Positions 1 through 8,723 of a DNA stretch of 37,724 nt are shown piece by piece; the first letter of the stretch is position 1, and the number at the start of each line of letters is the position of its first letter. The notes under the pieces were generated by a model. The model saw only the letters and a program-made list of their open reading frames with translations. It made no database searches and had not been told where the DNA came from. This DNA is from Planctomycetota bacterium (GTDB lineage: Bacteria; Planctomycetota; UBA8108; JACQVS01), in contig JACQVS010000176.1 of NCBI GenBank assembly GCA_016209605.1, forward strand, positions 1 through 37,724, in the 5' to 3' direction. Made by a program: the position numbers and the translations under genes.

Positions 1-252
1 ATCGGCAGCGCCAGGACGGCCCAGCAGGTCATCGAGGATATGGGCGTGGGCATGGTCAGCGACGAGGGAACGATCCGCAAGGCGGTCGAGGACGCCCTGG
101 CCGCCCATCCCAACGTCGTCCAGGACCTGCGCTCGGGCAAGAAGAACGCCTTCAACTTCCTGGTTGGTCAGGTGATGCGCGCGACCAAGGGAAAAGCCAA
201 TCCCAACCGGGTGGCCGAGCTGATCCAGGAAAAAACTAGGGACAGCCCCTAA
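1..252 (+). CDS. gatB: Asp-tRNA(Asn)/Glu-tRNA(Gln) amidotransferase subunit B, C-terminal end (partial)
   Basis: The frame is open from the first base, so the 5' end lies outside the window and only the last 83 residues are visible. They match the C-terminal GatB/YqeY domain: a helical stretch with VVQDLRSGKKNAFNFLVGQVM followed by TKGKANPNRVAELI, the usual end of GatB. GatB is the kinase/transamidase-coupling subunit that, with GatA and GatC, converts misacylated Glu-tRNA(Gln) or Asp-tRNA(Asn) to the amidated form in the cytoplasm. YqeY-like proteins share this domain, but the direct run-on from upstream sequence and the typical GatB ending favour GatB. Its TAA stop overlaps the TAG stop of the convergent gene on the other strand by four bases in total (249-252). 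Confidence 0.9.
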   Translation: MGSARTAQQVIEDMGVGMVSDEGTIRKAVEDALAAHPNVVQDLRSGKKNAFNFLVGQVMRATKGKANPNRVAELIQEKTRDSP

Positions 253-3200
253 TTTTTGAAGCAGTACACGCCGCCGCCCTTGGTGATCAGGATCAGCGCC
301 TCGCCGGCGGCGGCGGCGGAACGGATCACGACGCCGTCGCGCTGGTAGCCCCAGAGGGGTAGCAGGGTGGCGGAATCCGCCAGCACGAACGAGCCATCCT
401 TGCGGATCATCCCCAGCCCCCGCGGCAGCTCCTGAACTTTTTCGAAGGGGAGGATCACCTCGTTGAACTGCCAGCGCCGCAGCTCCTTGCCGCTCACCGG
501 CTCGATTTCCTGAAGCGCTTCCCCATCTTCAGAGAAGAGGATGCGACCGGACCTGGGGAGCATCGCCAGGATGTTGAACTCCGGCTTCTTGCCGCTCAAT
601 TCCCGGCGCCAGCGGATATGCCCCTTATCCCGCTCGAGAGCGATCAGCTGCGCCGGCTCGGCGCGGAGGATGAGGACTTCCTCTCCCGGTGGACCGAGAA
701 GGATGGGCTCCGAGGCGATCTTCTCCTTGATGGGGGTTTTCCAGTGGATCTTGCCCGCATTGAAGTCAACGCAGAAAAGCGTCCTGGAGGCTCCCAGCAC
801 AAACCAGATCCCCCCTCCGCCGGCGGTGAGGAAGAGAGGCGCATCGCGGAGGTCCATGGTCTTCTTGACGGTGTTCTCGATGAAGTCAAACTTCACCAGC
901 TGGTTCCTCGAAGAGCCGAAGATGATGGTCCGATCATCGTCGCCGGGGAGGAGAGAGGTGGTGATGAGCCCCTCGAATTGAAAGCTGGCTTCCAGGCCGG
1001 AGGCGGGATGGAAACGCAGGATCTGGCCGTTGTTGAGAGGGAGCAGCAAGAGGGAGCGGAGGGCGAGGGGCGCGGCCACCGGGCTGATCATCGACACCAG
1101 GGAGTGCTGCCAGAGCTTTTCGCCGTTTTGCAGGTTGATGGCGTGGAGCTGGCCGTTCTGCGCCAGGTAAAATAAGGCCTCTTTCTCGAAAACCGGCGCC
1201 TGCGGGCCGGGAGGGGGCAGCTCGCGCTGCCAGGCGGCTTCCGGTCTGAGGGTAACCACCTTGATGGGGCCTTCAGAAGGGGTCAAGCGGAGGGCAACCG
1301 CTTCAAAGCCCGTTTTCTCGATGACCACCTCTTCCCAGCTCCCCGGGCCGAAGTCGAACTGGCACGGCGACTGGCGGGTCCCTCCATTTTTGGTGCGCAC
1401 CGCCGCATCGCCGGGAATGGTGATCAGGTCTACCGGGAAAGCGAGGCCTTTCGCCGCTTGCGAAAGAGGATATTCATCCATCAGCTTCTTGAAGAGCCGG
1501 TAGGCCTCGGGCCGATTGCCCCCGCCGCCATTCTTCTCGGCCTCCTGCCGCACTGCCGCTGCCTTGGCTTCATAGCCGCGGATTTCCGCCAGCGCCGTCT
1601 CGGCGTTCTGCCTGGCGGGATCTTCTTCGGAGCAGGCCAGCAAGCGGCACAAATTTTTCTCTGCCTCGATGGAGTTGCCGCGACGGAACTGTTCCAGGCC
1701 CGTTTTCAAGATTTCCTCCTTCAAGCGGAGGCGCGCCTCCTCGAGGCGCTCGGCGCTGTTCTTGAACTCACTCTCCAGGCGTTTGGCCTCCCAGCGGAAC
1801 AGGCTGAGGGGGTAATGGATCTGGTAGTCCTCCGCCGCCAGCACCAGCAGCCGGAGTCGCCTCTCCAGGCGGGATTCGATGATTTCCGTTCCTTCCTCGG
1901 GCTTCTTCCAGTCGCTGCTGGCGAACGCCAGGTAGCGCTGGCTGCGCGCCGGCTCGAGGGCTCGGTAAGCCCAGAACTGGTAAAGGAACAGGGCCAGGAG
2001 GATGACCAGGATGATTCGAACGCAAAACGTCTTGGGCAGGAAGCCCGACAAGCCGAGAGTGCGGCTTTTGGCCGGCGGCTTGGACAGCTTGCGCAGATGC
2101 TTGCGCTTGGGATCGAGGCGCAGGATCTTTTCAATGAGGTCGAGGCTCTGGGCGGTTTTTCCATCCTTCACGAAAAGCTGCGCCAGGTTTTCCATCTCAT
2201 CAAGGGCTTCCTTGGTCTTGCCGGTGTCCAGATAAATGTTGATCAGCTTCTTGTAAAAGAGCGGCTCCTGAGGGAACTGGGCAATGATCGAGCGCACGAC
2301 CTCGACGGCAAAGCCCGGATCCTTGCTCAAGCGGTCGCGGCTGGTGATCAGGTCGCAGAGATTGGCGATTTCGCTTATCTCCTTCTTGGCGACGTGCAAA
2401 TTCAAGAGGGCGCGGAAGATCTCCGGATTGTTGGGGAGGATCTGCAGGGCGTTGCGGTAGAGGGTGATGGCCTCGTTCAAGTGTCCTTGACGGACCGCTT
2501 CCTCGGCGCCTTCCCTGTAAATGCGGACGATTTTTTCGGTGATCAACGGATCTTCTGGACGGATCGACAGGCCTTGATGGTACGCCTGAACGGCCTTCGC
2601 CTTGCGGCCCATCTGGTACTGGGTGTCGCCGATGAAGTTGTACTGGATGACCGCCTGGTCGGCCTTGTTCAGCCGATGGAGCACGATGGCCAGGTTCTCC
2701 CGCGATTTGATCTCATCGACGCCGTACTTGACGGCGCTCTTGAAGTAAGGGAGGTACCTCTCGGCGTCATCCCGGGAAAGCTGGGAGGGATCCACGCCCC
2801 GAAGCTCCGGGATCAAGGTCTTCTTGATCCAGCCGTTTTCGAGGGCTTCGACGATCCGCTTGGTGACGTAAAACGGGAAAAAGAAGCCGTCGTGCAAGAT
2901 GGATTGGAGGGTGCGGAAGCCATCGAGGAGGTCGAAGATCCTCTGGAAGCCGAAGTCCCCCAAGGCCTCCTGCTTCCTCGCCATGCCCTTTTCGGTGATG
3001 ACGAAGATCTCCTCGTTGGTGGGGATGATTTCGGCGATGGTGTTGAGCTGGTTGACGCGATTGCGCACCACCTCCAGGAACCGGTCCAGCAGAATGGGCA
3101 CCTTGATGGTGATGCCCTCCTGGCCGATGATGGCCTCCGGAACATTCCCTTCCTGAAAGTGGAAGGAGTCCTGGTAGATGAGGAAGCGGCTGAAGAGCTC

Positions 3201-3524
3201 CTCCTGCAAATGGCGGTGCGCCAGCTCTTCCAGCTCCTTCCGGTCGATCAAACCGCGGGAGTACAGGACCTCCGGCAGGAGGGTCTCGGTGAGGTCGGTG
3301 GCCAGGGCGATGGTTTCGATGGCCGTCTCCGAAAGCTTCTTGCCGAGCAGGCCGGACTCCACCAGGCCTTCGAAGTCGATTTTGCCGAGGAAGCCTCCGT
3401 TGGGGAGATAAAGAAGGTTTTCCTCCAGAAACACTTCCAGACTTCTTCTCTTCCGGCCGAGGACGAGGGTCCCCACCAGTTTCTTGCGCTCCAGAGTTTC
3501 AAGAAGTCTCAAAAGGTCCTGCAT
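249..3524 (-). CDS. Membrane-anchored DUF4388-like / TPR / PEGA / PQQ-propeller mosaic protein
   Basis: A 1091-residue protein assembled from regulatory and scaffold modules. Residues 1 to about 150 resemble the DUF4388 (PATAN-like) domain of bacterial signalling proteins. Residues about 280-480 are TPR-like helical repeats. A single hydrophobic segment follows at about 499-516 (RIILVILLALFLYQF), then a charged helical, probably coiled-coil region. Residues about 695-760 look like a PEGA domain (ITIPGDAAVRTKNG), and about 770-1091 form a PQQ-type beta-propeller with repeats such as LHAINLQNGEKLW. There is no signal peptide, so the N-terminal half is predicted cytoplasmic and the PEGA/propeller half periplasmic. 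It is the last of three minus-strand genes, 29 bases after the HEAT gene. Function unknown; domain reading is by eye. Confidence 0.8.
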   Translation of the reverse strand: MQDLLRLLETLERKKLVGTLVLGRKRRSLEVFLEENLLYLPNGGFLGKIDFEGLVESGLLGKKLSETAIETIALATDLTETLLPEVLYSRGLIDRKELEELAHRHLQEELFSRFLIYQDSFHFQEGNVPEAIIGQEGITIKVPILLDRFLEVVRNRVNQLNTIAEIIPTNEEIFVITEKGMARKQEALGDFGFQRIFDLLDGFRTLQSILHDGFFFPFYVTKRIVEALENGWIKKTLIPELRGVDPSQLSRDDAERYLPYFKSAVKYGVDEIKSRENLAIVLHRLNKADQAVIQYNFIGDTQYQMGRKAKAVQAYHQGLSIRPEDPLITEKIVRIYREGAEEAVRQGHLNEAITLYRNALQILPNNPEIFRALLNLHVAKKEISEIANLCDLITSRDRLSKDPGFAVEVVRSIIAQFPQEPLFYKKLINIYLDTGKTKEALDEMENLAQLFVKDGKTAQSLDLIEKILRLDPKRKHLRKLSKPPAKSRTLGLSGFLPKTFCVRIILVILLALFLYQFWAYRALEPARSQRYLAFASSDWKKPEEGTEIIESRLERRLRLLVLAAEDYQIHYPLSLFRWEAKRLESEFKNSAERLEEARLRLKEEILKTGLEQFRRGNSIEAEKNLCRLLACSEEDPARQNAETALAEIRGYEAKAAAVRQEAEKNGGGGNRPEAYRLFKKLMDEYPLSQAAKGLAFPVDLITIPGDAAVRTKNGGTRQSPCQFDFGPGSWEEVVIEKTGFEAVALRLTPSEGPIKVVTLRPEAAWQRELPPPGPQAPVFEKEALFYLAQNGQLHAINLQNGEKLWQHSLVSMISPVAAPLALRSLLLLPLNNGQILRFHPASGLEASFQFEGLITTSLLPGDDDRTIIFGSSRNQLVKFDFIENTVKKTMDLRDAPLFLTAGGGGIWFVLGASRTLFCVDFNAGKIHWKTPIKEKIASEPILLGPPGEEVLILRAEPAQLIALERDKGHIRWRRELSGKKPEFNILAMLPRSGRILFSEDGEALQEIEPVSGKELRRWQFNEVILPFEKVQELPRGLGMIRKDGSFVLADSATLLPLWGYQRDGVVIRSAAAAGEALILITKGGGVYCFKN

Positions 3525-3553
3525 TGGAATGCCCTGGTAAACCTTTCAAACCA

Positions 3554-4795
3554 TCATTCTTTCCGCTTATTCATCGGGTGCTTGATGCCGTAAATCCCCC
3601 TGAGGATTTGCTGGCGCTCCGTTGCCGGTAGCGAAAAATTCAAGGCGTTGCGAAGGATGCTGGCGCTGACCTCGGTCTGATGCCGGGAGAGCGACTGGAC
3701 TGCCAGTCGCCGCAGCTCCGGGACCGGACATTCCAGGATCTCGCCCAGCAGCCGGGCCGACTCAGAAGTGTGCAGCTCCCCGAGGGATTCCACCGCCGCC
3801 GCCTGCAGCCCGGGATGGCTGCTCTCCGCCAGGGCCTGGCGGCAGAGGGCCGCGGCCTCCTGCTGCTGGAATCGCGCCAGGATCCGCAAGATCCGGCCCT
3901 GGGCCGCCGGCGAGGCCCGGGGATAAAAGCTCAACAGCTTGGGGATCTCCTCCGCGGAGCCGAGCCTTGAAAGGGTGTCCACGCCCTCCGCCACCAGCGC
4001 GGCCTCATCCCGGGTGAGAATCAGCTCGCAAACGGCGTCACTCGCGCCGGAGATTTTCTGGGCGCGGACGAGTTCCAGGTAGGCCTCGAGGACGGCCGGC
4101 GAGCCTCCCAGCTTCAGCTCTTCATGGAACTGCCCTTGAATCCGGATCGCCGCGGCCTCCGGAAGAGCTTCCGGGAGGGCCGACAGCTGCCGCACCGCTT
4201 CCTCCCGGACGAAGTCGTACCGGCTCCTGGACAGCGAGAGCAGCGATTGGATCTCCTGGAGGCTTAAGCCGGCGGCGCTTTTGCCGGTGGAGGCAAGGAT
4301 TTGAATCGCTTCAACAAGCTGGGCGTCCGTGGATGGACCCGAGCGGATGGCCCCATCGGCGGCGATGAGCCCGCCGCGCGCCGTGGTGGAGACCCGCTTC
4401 AGCGAGGCGATCAGCTTGAGGTGAAAAGGGCCTTTTCCCTCGCTCAGCCAGCGAACCCCGCAGAGGATGGTTTCGCCGGGAATCAGCTCGACCGATTCGG
4501 GGACCCCCGGGCCGTGGGCGAACAAGTACACCGAAGCTCCCGCCTGCTCTCCCCACAGGACGCCGGCGATGTCGAGGCGATGCCAGATCCCGCCCGGAGC
4601 TTTTTCCATTCCCGCCAGGGTCCCTTGCAGAATGGCGTCGCTGTCCTCGACCAGGGAGCGAAGGTTGGGGGAGGAGGATGCCGAGGCCGGCGTTACCGAT
4701 GAGAAGACCGCCAGGGCGGCAGGCAAAGCCGCCAGAATCCAGGGCCTCGCCGGCTGGGCGTGAAGGATCGACGATTTCTTCATCTTCAAGCTCAT
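3554..4795 (-). CDS. Exported HEAT-repeat protein
   Basis: A 413-residue protein with an N-terminal signal peptide (basic MKKSS start, hydrophobic stretch, likely cleavage after TPASA near residue 40). The following ~120 residues, with a WGEQAGASVYLFAHGPG stretch, form a small beta-rich domain I do not recognise. From about residue 190 the protein is built of HEAT-like helical pairs (for example EEAVRQLSALPEALPEAA and SHPGLQAAAVESLGEL), a fold used for protein contacts. It starts 10 bases after the stop of the upstream lipoprotein gene and is followed by the mosaic propeller protein, so the three are probably cotranscribed. A second Met at residue 5 could be the true start. Specific function unknown. 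Confidence 0.8.
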   Translation of the reverse strand: MSLKMKKSSILHAQPARPWILAALPAALAVFSSVTPASASSSPNLRSLVEDSDAILQGTLAGMEKAPGGIWHRLDIAGVLWGEQAGASVYLFAHGPGVPESVELIPGETILCGVRWLSEGKGPFHLKLIASLKRVSTTARGGLIAADGAIRSGPSTDAQLVEAIQILASTGKSAAGLSLQEIQSLLSLSRSRYDFVREEAVRQLSALPEALPEAAAIRIQGQFHEELKLGGSPAVLEAYLELVRAQKISGASDAVCELILTRDEAALVAEGVDTLSRLGSAEEIPKLLSFYPRASPAAQGRILRILARFQQQEAAALCRQALAESSHPGLQAAAVESLGELHTSESARLLGEILECPVPELRRLAVQSLSRHQTEVSASILRNALNFSLPATERQQILRGIYGIKHPMNKRKE

Positions 4796-4805
4796 GATTC
4801 CAACC

Positions 4806-7007
4806 TTATTCGACCAGGATCCTTTCCAGGAGATAAGCCATGTTCATTTCGTTGAAGCTAGGGGCGCTGGACGCCGTGGCGATGGCGCTGGTGAAGCTGA
4901 TGGCCGCCGCCATGATGTTGTTCCCGGGGGTGTCGAGGTGATAGTCGGTAGTGTAAGGCCCGGCAAAAGAGGCGTTGTACTCGCCGCCGAAAAGCCCCGC
5001 CGACGGCGCGCCGTTGGCGACCAGGCCGACCGAGTGGCCGATCTCGTGCGCCATGATGGTGGCGACGACGCGGGCCAGAGCATCGACCGCATCCATGATG
5101 TCGTCGTAGCGGTTGTTGTCTTGCGAAGAGTTGCCGCCGCCGGAGCGGTCGAAACTGTCCGAGAGCACCGTCACATCGGAGGCGTGGAAGCCCAGGGCGG
5201 TCCCCCGGCCGGGGATCAGCGCGTTGAACTTGCTTTTGAAGGTGAAGCTGGAGTTGATGTAAAACTCGATCAAGTTGGTGGTGAAGACTCCGAGGTCCAC
5301 GTCGGTGTTGTCGTTGGCGGAGCCGTTCCGGTAGTCGTACTCGGCCCGGCCGATGGTGTATCCGGGGATGGGATCGTCCCCTCCCACCGCCATGCGCGAG
5401 CAGGTTCCCGAGGGCTGGGTCAAGGAGAACTGCAGGTTGGCGGAGTCCGCATGGCGCGTGCCGTCGAAGTTCAGCTCGTAAAAAGTGTTGAGATAGCCGG
5501 CGATGTTCTCCTTGACCAGCTCGAGGACGACGGTGTTCAAGCCGGCGGCCTGGGCGGCGGCCGGCGGCGAAGCGCTGTTCAATCCCAAGATGCGCAAGTC
5601 CTCGACGAAGTCGCTGGCGCCGTTAGCGGTCTGAACCACCGCAATGGTGACCGTGCCGGAGCTGCTGGTCGTGGAAGTGATGGCGAAGTTGTCCCGGGTG
5701 AAGGTCAGATACCAGACATCCCTGGACTCGAAGGGCCGGCTGGCGGCTGACGCTGCCGTGGTGTCGAAGGTGAAGCTGGCGCTGGCCGAGACGTTGCCGA
5801 GCACGTCGCGGAGTTTCGCCGTGAGGGTGTGCGAGCCGGCGCGGAAAGCGAGGCCGCTCGTGACCGTCATTGCGGCCGTCCCGTTCGCCGCGTCGATTTG
5901 AAAAAGCGAGCCGAAGTCGCTGCCGGAGTCGTACCCTCCGCCGGCGGTTCCGCCGCCGATCGCTCTGGAACTGGTCATTTCCAGGCCATTCGGATCGATG
6001 GCGGCGCCGCTCGAGCTGATGCTGAACTCGAGCCCGATGACGAAGCCGGTCTCCGGCAGGAGCAGCGTGAAGCTCTGGCTCTGGTTCGACTTGTTGGTGA
6101 AGCTCAAGCTGCCGTTCATGTCCTCGGGGACCTCATTGACGGTCAAGAGGTCGATCACCGGCGCGTAGGTGCGGATCGAGAAGGCGTTCGAGGTCGAGTA
6201 GCCGCCGCTCGTCGTGTCGGCGGCGCGGAGGCGGAAGCGGACGTTGTTTCGAAACGCCTCCGGAACATCGGCCTGGGCGTTCCAGCGGATGGTGTGCGAG
6301 GCTCCGGAGGCCGGCGCGCTCAGGCCGGTGGTTCCATCGCCTCCGCCGAGGGTCGCATCGGCGTAGGTGGAGCCGCCGTTGGTGGAGTACTGCGCCGAGA
6401 TGGAGACGTGGTCGCCCTCGCCATCGCTTACCGTGTACGTGAAGGTCACCCAGCCTCCCACCGTGCCCGGCGGGGTGGACAGGCCGCTGGTGACGGGGGC
6501 CTGGTTGGAGCCGATGCCGAAAACATCGGAAAGGGCCGGAACGCCCTGGGCGTTGGAGGAGAGGTTGTAGGGAACGATCTTGATCACCAGGTCGTGCTGC
6601 TGGAGGTTGGCCAGATCGCTGCTCGCCACCCACACCACCTGGAAGGTGGAGCCATCGGGAGTTCCGGAGAAGCTGGCCGCTCCAGCGCGGGGCTGAACGC
6701 TGCTGTCCTGGCTTTCAACGGTGGCGGCGCTGAAGGTCGATCCTTGATCTTCGGAAAAATCGACTTCCACGCCGAGGGTTTTGGCCGTGTCGGCGGTCAA
6801 GGTAAAGCCGATCAGGAAGCGGCTGTTGCCTTGATCGGTGACGGAGACGTTGGAAGCGACGCCGTTGGCGCTTGGCGACGGGTTGCTGGGGCTGCCAGAG
6901 CCTCCTGAGGACCCTCCGGAGCCGCAGCCAGCCAGCAAGAGGAGCGCGAAAAGGCTCCTCGTATTGCGGATCAAGACGGCGACCTTCCCTCTATGCAAAA
7001 CCTTCAT
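4806..7007 (-). CDS. Outer-envelope lipoprotein with Fn3-like repeats and an HExxH metallopeptidase-like C-terminus
   Basis: A 733-residue predicted lipoprotein. I chose the ATG at 7005-7007 because GGAGAG lies just upstream; an in-frame ATG 14 codons earlier lacks this. The signal ends in a lipobox LLLAGC, followed by a Gly/Ser/Pro-rich linker. The middle holds beta-sandwich, Fn3-like regions (around VSDGEGDHVSISAQYS). Near the C-terminus is MAHEIGHSVGLVANG, an HExxHxxG zinc-binding helix (His654, Glu655, His658), but the metzincin third ligand three residues after the Gly is absent. A later His690 (YHLDTP) and a NIMA Met-turn-like stretch at about 699 could complete the site. Probably a surface metallopeptidase; the substrate is unknown. 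It heads the minus-strand operon with the HEAT and propeller proteins. Confidence 0.75.
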   Translation of the reverse strand: MKVLHRGKVAVLIRNTRSLFALLLLAGCGSGGSSGGSGSPSNPSPSANGVASNVSVTDQGNSRFLIGFTLTADTAKTLGVEVDFSEDQGSTFSAATVESQDSSVQPRAGAASFSGTPDGSTFQVVWVASSDLANLQQHDLVIKIVPYNLSSNAQGVPALSDVFGIGSNQAPVTSGLSTPPGTVGGWVTFTYTVSDGEGDHVSISAQYSTNGGSTYADATLGGGDGTTGLSAPASGASHTIRWNAQADVPEAFRNNVRFRLRAADTTSGGYSTSNAFSIRTYAPVIDLLTVNEVPEDMNGSLSFTNKSNQSQSFTLLLPETGFVIGLEFSISSSGAAIDPNGLEMTSSRAIGGGTAGGGYDSGSDFGSLFQIDAANGTAAMTVTSGLAFRAGSHTLTAKLRDVLGNVSASASFTFDTTAASAASRPFESRDVWYLTFTRDNFAITSTTSSSGTVTIAVVQTANGASDFVEDLRILGLNSASPPAAAQAAGLNTVVLELVKENIAGYLNTFYELNFDGTRHADSANLQFSLTQPSGTCSRMAVGGDDPIPGYTIGRAEYDYRNGSANDNTDVDLGVFTTNLIEFYINSSFTFKSKFNALIPGRGTALGFHASDVTVLSDSFDRSGGGNSSQDNNRYDDIMDAVDALARVVATIMAHEIGHSVGLVANGAPSAGLFGGEYNASFAGPYTTDYHLDTPGNNIMAAAISFTSAIATASSAPSFNEMNMAYLLERILVE

Positions 7008-7150
7008 GGACTCTCCAACCCAAAAATTCCAGATCCTTGACGTGATCAAAATCCTTATACGGGAATCAGCGACCCGTCATAAGGAAATCCTCTGAATTTA
7101 AGCATAGCCCATTCTCGAGGAAGTGCCATCGCGGGAGATGCTGTGGATCA

Positions 7151-7166
7151 GCCGGTAAATACCGGC
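7151..7166. promoter_or_regulatory. Palindrome in divergent intergenic region
   Basis: The sequence GCCGGTA-AA-TACCGGC has two perfect 7-base arms around a 2-base centre. It lies between the divergent lipoprotein gene (start 7007) and vWA gene (start 7307). The loop is too short for a good hairpin, so a protein-binding operator is more likely than a terminator, but no binding protein can be named. Confidence 0.35.
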
Positions 7167-7184
7167 TTTGGTTCAGGTAATTGG

Positions 7185-7212
7185 TTGTTTGAGAGCCAGG
7201 TTTCGATAAAAT
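7185..7212 (+). promoter_or_regulatory. Candidate sigma70-type promoter for the vWA gene
   Basis: TTGTTT (7185-7190) and TAAAAT (7207-7212) are separated by 16 bases. The -10 matches the consensus at five of six positions and the -35 only at three. It sits about 95 bases upstream of the vWA start codon. Confidence 0.35.
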
Positions 7213-7251
7213 GAAAATGGCATGAGTCAAGAAAGTTATGGCAGATGGCTT

Positions 7252-7299
7252 GCAGCCTGATGAGCTAGCAACCTGAAAAGCTATCAATCTGAAAAAGAA
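7252..7299 (+). repeat. Three tandem 16-base units in the vWA leader
   Basis: Units GCAGCCTGATGAGCTA, GCAACCTGAAAAGCTA and TCAATCTGAAAAAGAA follow each other without gaps and end just before the ribosome-binding site. The third unit is the most diverged. Function unknown. Confidence 0.55.
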
Positions 7300-7306
7300 G
7301 GGCACC

Positions 7307-8695
7307 ATGGCAAATTTCCACGGCGCGGCGGGAAGGGATCGGCTGAAAAATGGTCGCTTGGCCGGAATTCCAGCCGGATTGGCAGCCGCGGTCTGGCTCC
7401 TGAGAGTCGCTTCGGGGCCGGTAATGGCGGTAACGGCCGTGGGCCATCCCGACTGGAATCAGCTGGAAAAGCAGTTCAAGGAGGCCGCGGCGGCTTCCGG
7501 CATCCCCCGCCTTGCGCAGCTGGTCGATGCCGTAGCCCCGCACGATGATCCCCGCGCCGCCAAGCTCCTCATCCAGTACGCTCTTTCCGGCGTCGATTAC
7601 GGCCTCGAGCTGAAAGCCGGCGAGATCCTTTTCACGATGACCAGCGCCGAGGCGAAGAAGGCGATTTACGAGCAGGCCAACAAGAATTTTAACTACAAGA
7701 CGCGCCTCATTCTCCTGGGCGTGGTGTATGCCCTGTACCAGAAGTCGGACCCCGATGCCCTCGTGGTGCTCCAGAAAGCGCTGTGGGACCCCCGCAACGA
7801 GGTCAAGTTCGCGGCCCTGCGGCTGCTCAAGCTCGCCAAGGATGTAAACGCCGTCGATTCCTTGATCGCCCTCCTCGAGAAGGTTGAGAAGGCCCCCAAG
7901 GGGCGGCTCCACTACGACATCCACGCCGCCCTCAAGGAGATCACCCTGGGGCACGACTTCGAGCTGGCCGCCGACTGGAAGATCTTCTGGGACACCCGCC
8001 GGGGCCAGAAGCTCGAACCGCCGTCCAGGACGGAGGGAAAGACCGGGGTGCTCCACAAGTTCTTCGACATCGCCCTCGACTCCGACCGCATCGCTTTCGT
8101 GATCGATGTCTCCGGCAGCATGAGCCGGCGCGATCCGCCGCCGGCGGTGGGAAAGAAGCAGGGGGAGCACAAGACCGAACCGATCAAGAAGGGCAAACAG
8201 GAAAAGGATAAGGAACAAAAAAAAGATGAATTCCCCATCGAGAGGGAGCGGTTGTACCGGGTCAAGCAGGAGCTGATCCGGACCATCCGCAGCCTGCCGG
8301 AGCACGTCCACTTCACCGTGCAAAGCTTCGCCAGCGAGATCAAGTACTTGAACGACAACCCGGCGCTGATCGCCGCCACCCCGGCCAACAAGGAGAAGGC
8401 GGTGGAGTGGGTCAACAAGCTCGAGTCCCTGGGGGAGACCTGGACCGACACCGCTTGCGAGCGCCTGTTCGCCGACGTGAAAGGCTTCGACACGGCGATC
8501 CTGCTCTCGGACGGCCAGCCCTACCGCGGCAAGGCGCTCGATGAGAAAGAGGTCCTCGATGGCATCAAGGCGGCCAACCGCTTCGCCAGGTGCCGCATCC
8601 ACACCATCGGCTTCAAACAGGCGGGCGAGAACTTGAAGCGATTCCTCTTCGCCCTGGCGGGCCAGAACGACGGCAAGGCGACGATGCTGGAATAA
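7307..8695 (+). CDS. Exported HEAT-repeat and von Willebrand factor A (vWA) domain protein
   Basis: A 462-residue protein with an N-terminal signal-like hydrophobic stretch ending near VMA (about residue 40). Residues about 50-230 are HEAT-like repeats (DPRNEVKFAALRLLKLAKD). The vWA domain starts near residue 262 and keeps the full metal-ion-dependent adhesion site: DVSGS at 267-271, Thr380-Asp381 in TWTDT, and Asp402 in LLSDGQP. A lysine/glutamate-rich insertion of about 35 residues (KKGKQEKDKEQKKD) sits right after DVSGS. vWA domains with an intact MIDAS bind a partner through Mg2+. GAAGGG lies 6 bases before the ATG. It converges on the FHA gene with a shared terminator. The partner is unknown. 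Confidence 0.85.
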   Translation: MANFHGAAGRDRLKNGRLAGIPAGLAAAVWLLRVASGPVMAVTAVGHPDWNQLEKQFKEAAAASGIPRLAQLVDAVAPHDDPRAAKLLIQYALSGVDYGLELKAGEILFTMTSAEAKKAIYEQANKNFNYKTRLILLGVVYALYQKSDPDALVVLQKALWDPRNEVKFAALRLLKLAKDVNAVDSLIALLEKVEKAPKGRLHYDIHAALKEITLGHDFELAADWKIFWDTRRGQKLEPPSRTEGKTGVLHKFFDIALDSDRIAFVIDVSGSMSRRDPPPAVGKKQGEHKTEPIKKGKQEKDKEQKKDEFPIERERLYRVKQELIRTIRSLPEHVHFTVQSFASEIKYLNDNPALIAATPANKEKAVEWVNKLESLGETWTDTACERLFADVKGFDTAILLSDGQPYRGKALDEKEVLDGIKAANRFARCRIHTIGFKQAGENLKRFLFALAGQNDGKATMLE

Positions 8696-8723
8696 AAAAA
8701 TTAGTGTCTGTCACTAGTTTTTT
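8695..8723. terminator. Bidirectional terminator between convergent genes
   Basis: AAAAAATTAGTG (8695-8706) pairs with CACTAGTTTTTT (8712-8723) across the loop TCTGT, with one G-U wobble. The A-run and T-run give a U-tract in both directions. It overlaps the end of the vWA gene and contains the stop codon of the minus-strand FHA gene. Confidence 0.65.

Noticed and set aside
1458..3593. A 711-codon open frame on the plus strand opposite the PQQ/TPR gene
   Set aside because: It is a shadow of the minus-strand gene in GC-rich codons; no signal, no domain, while the minus frame has clear domains.
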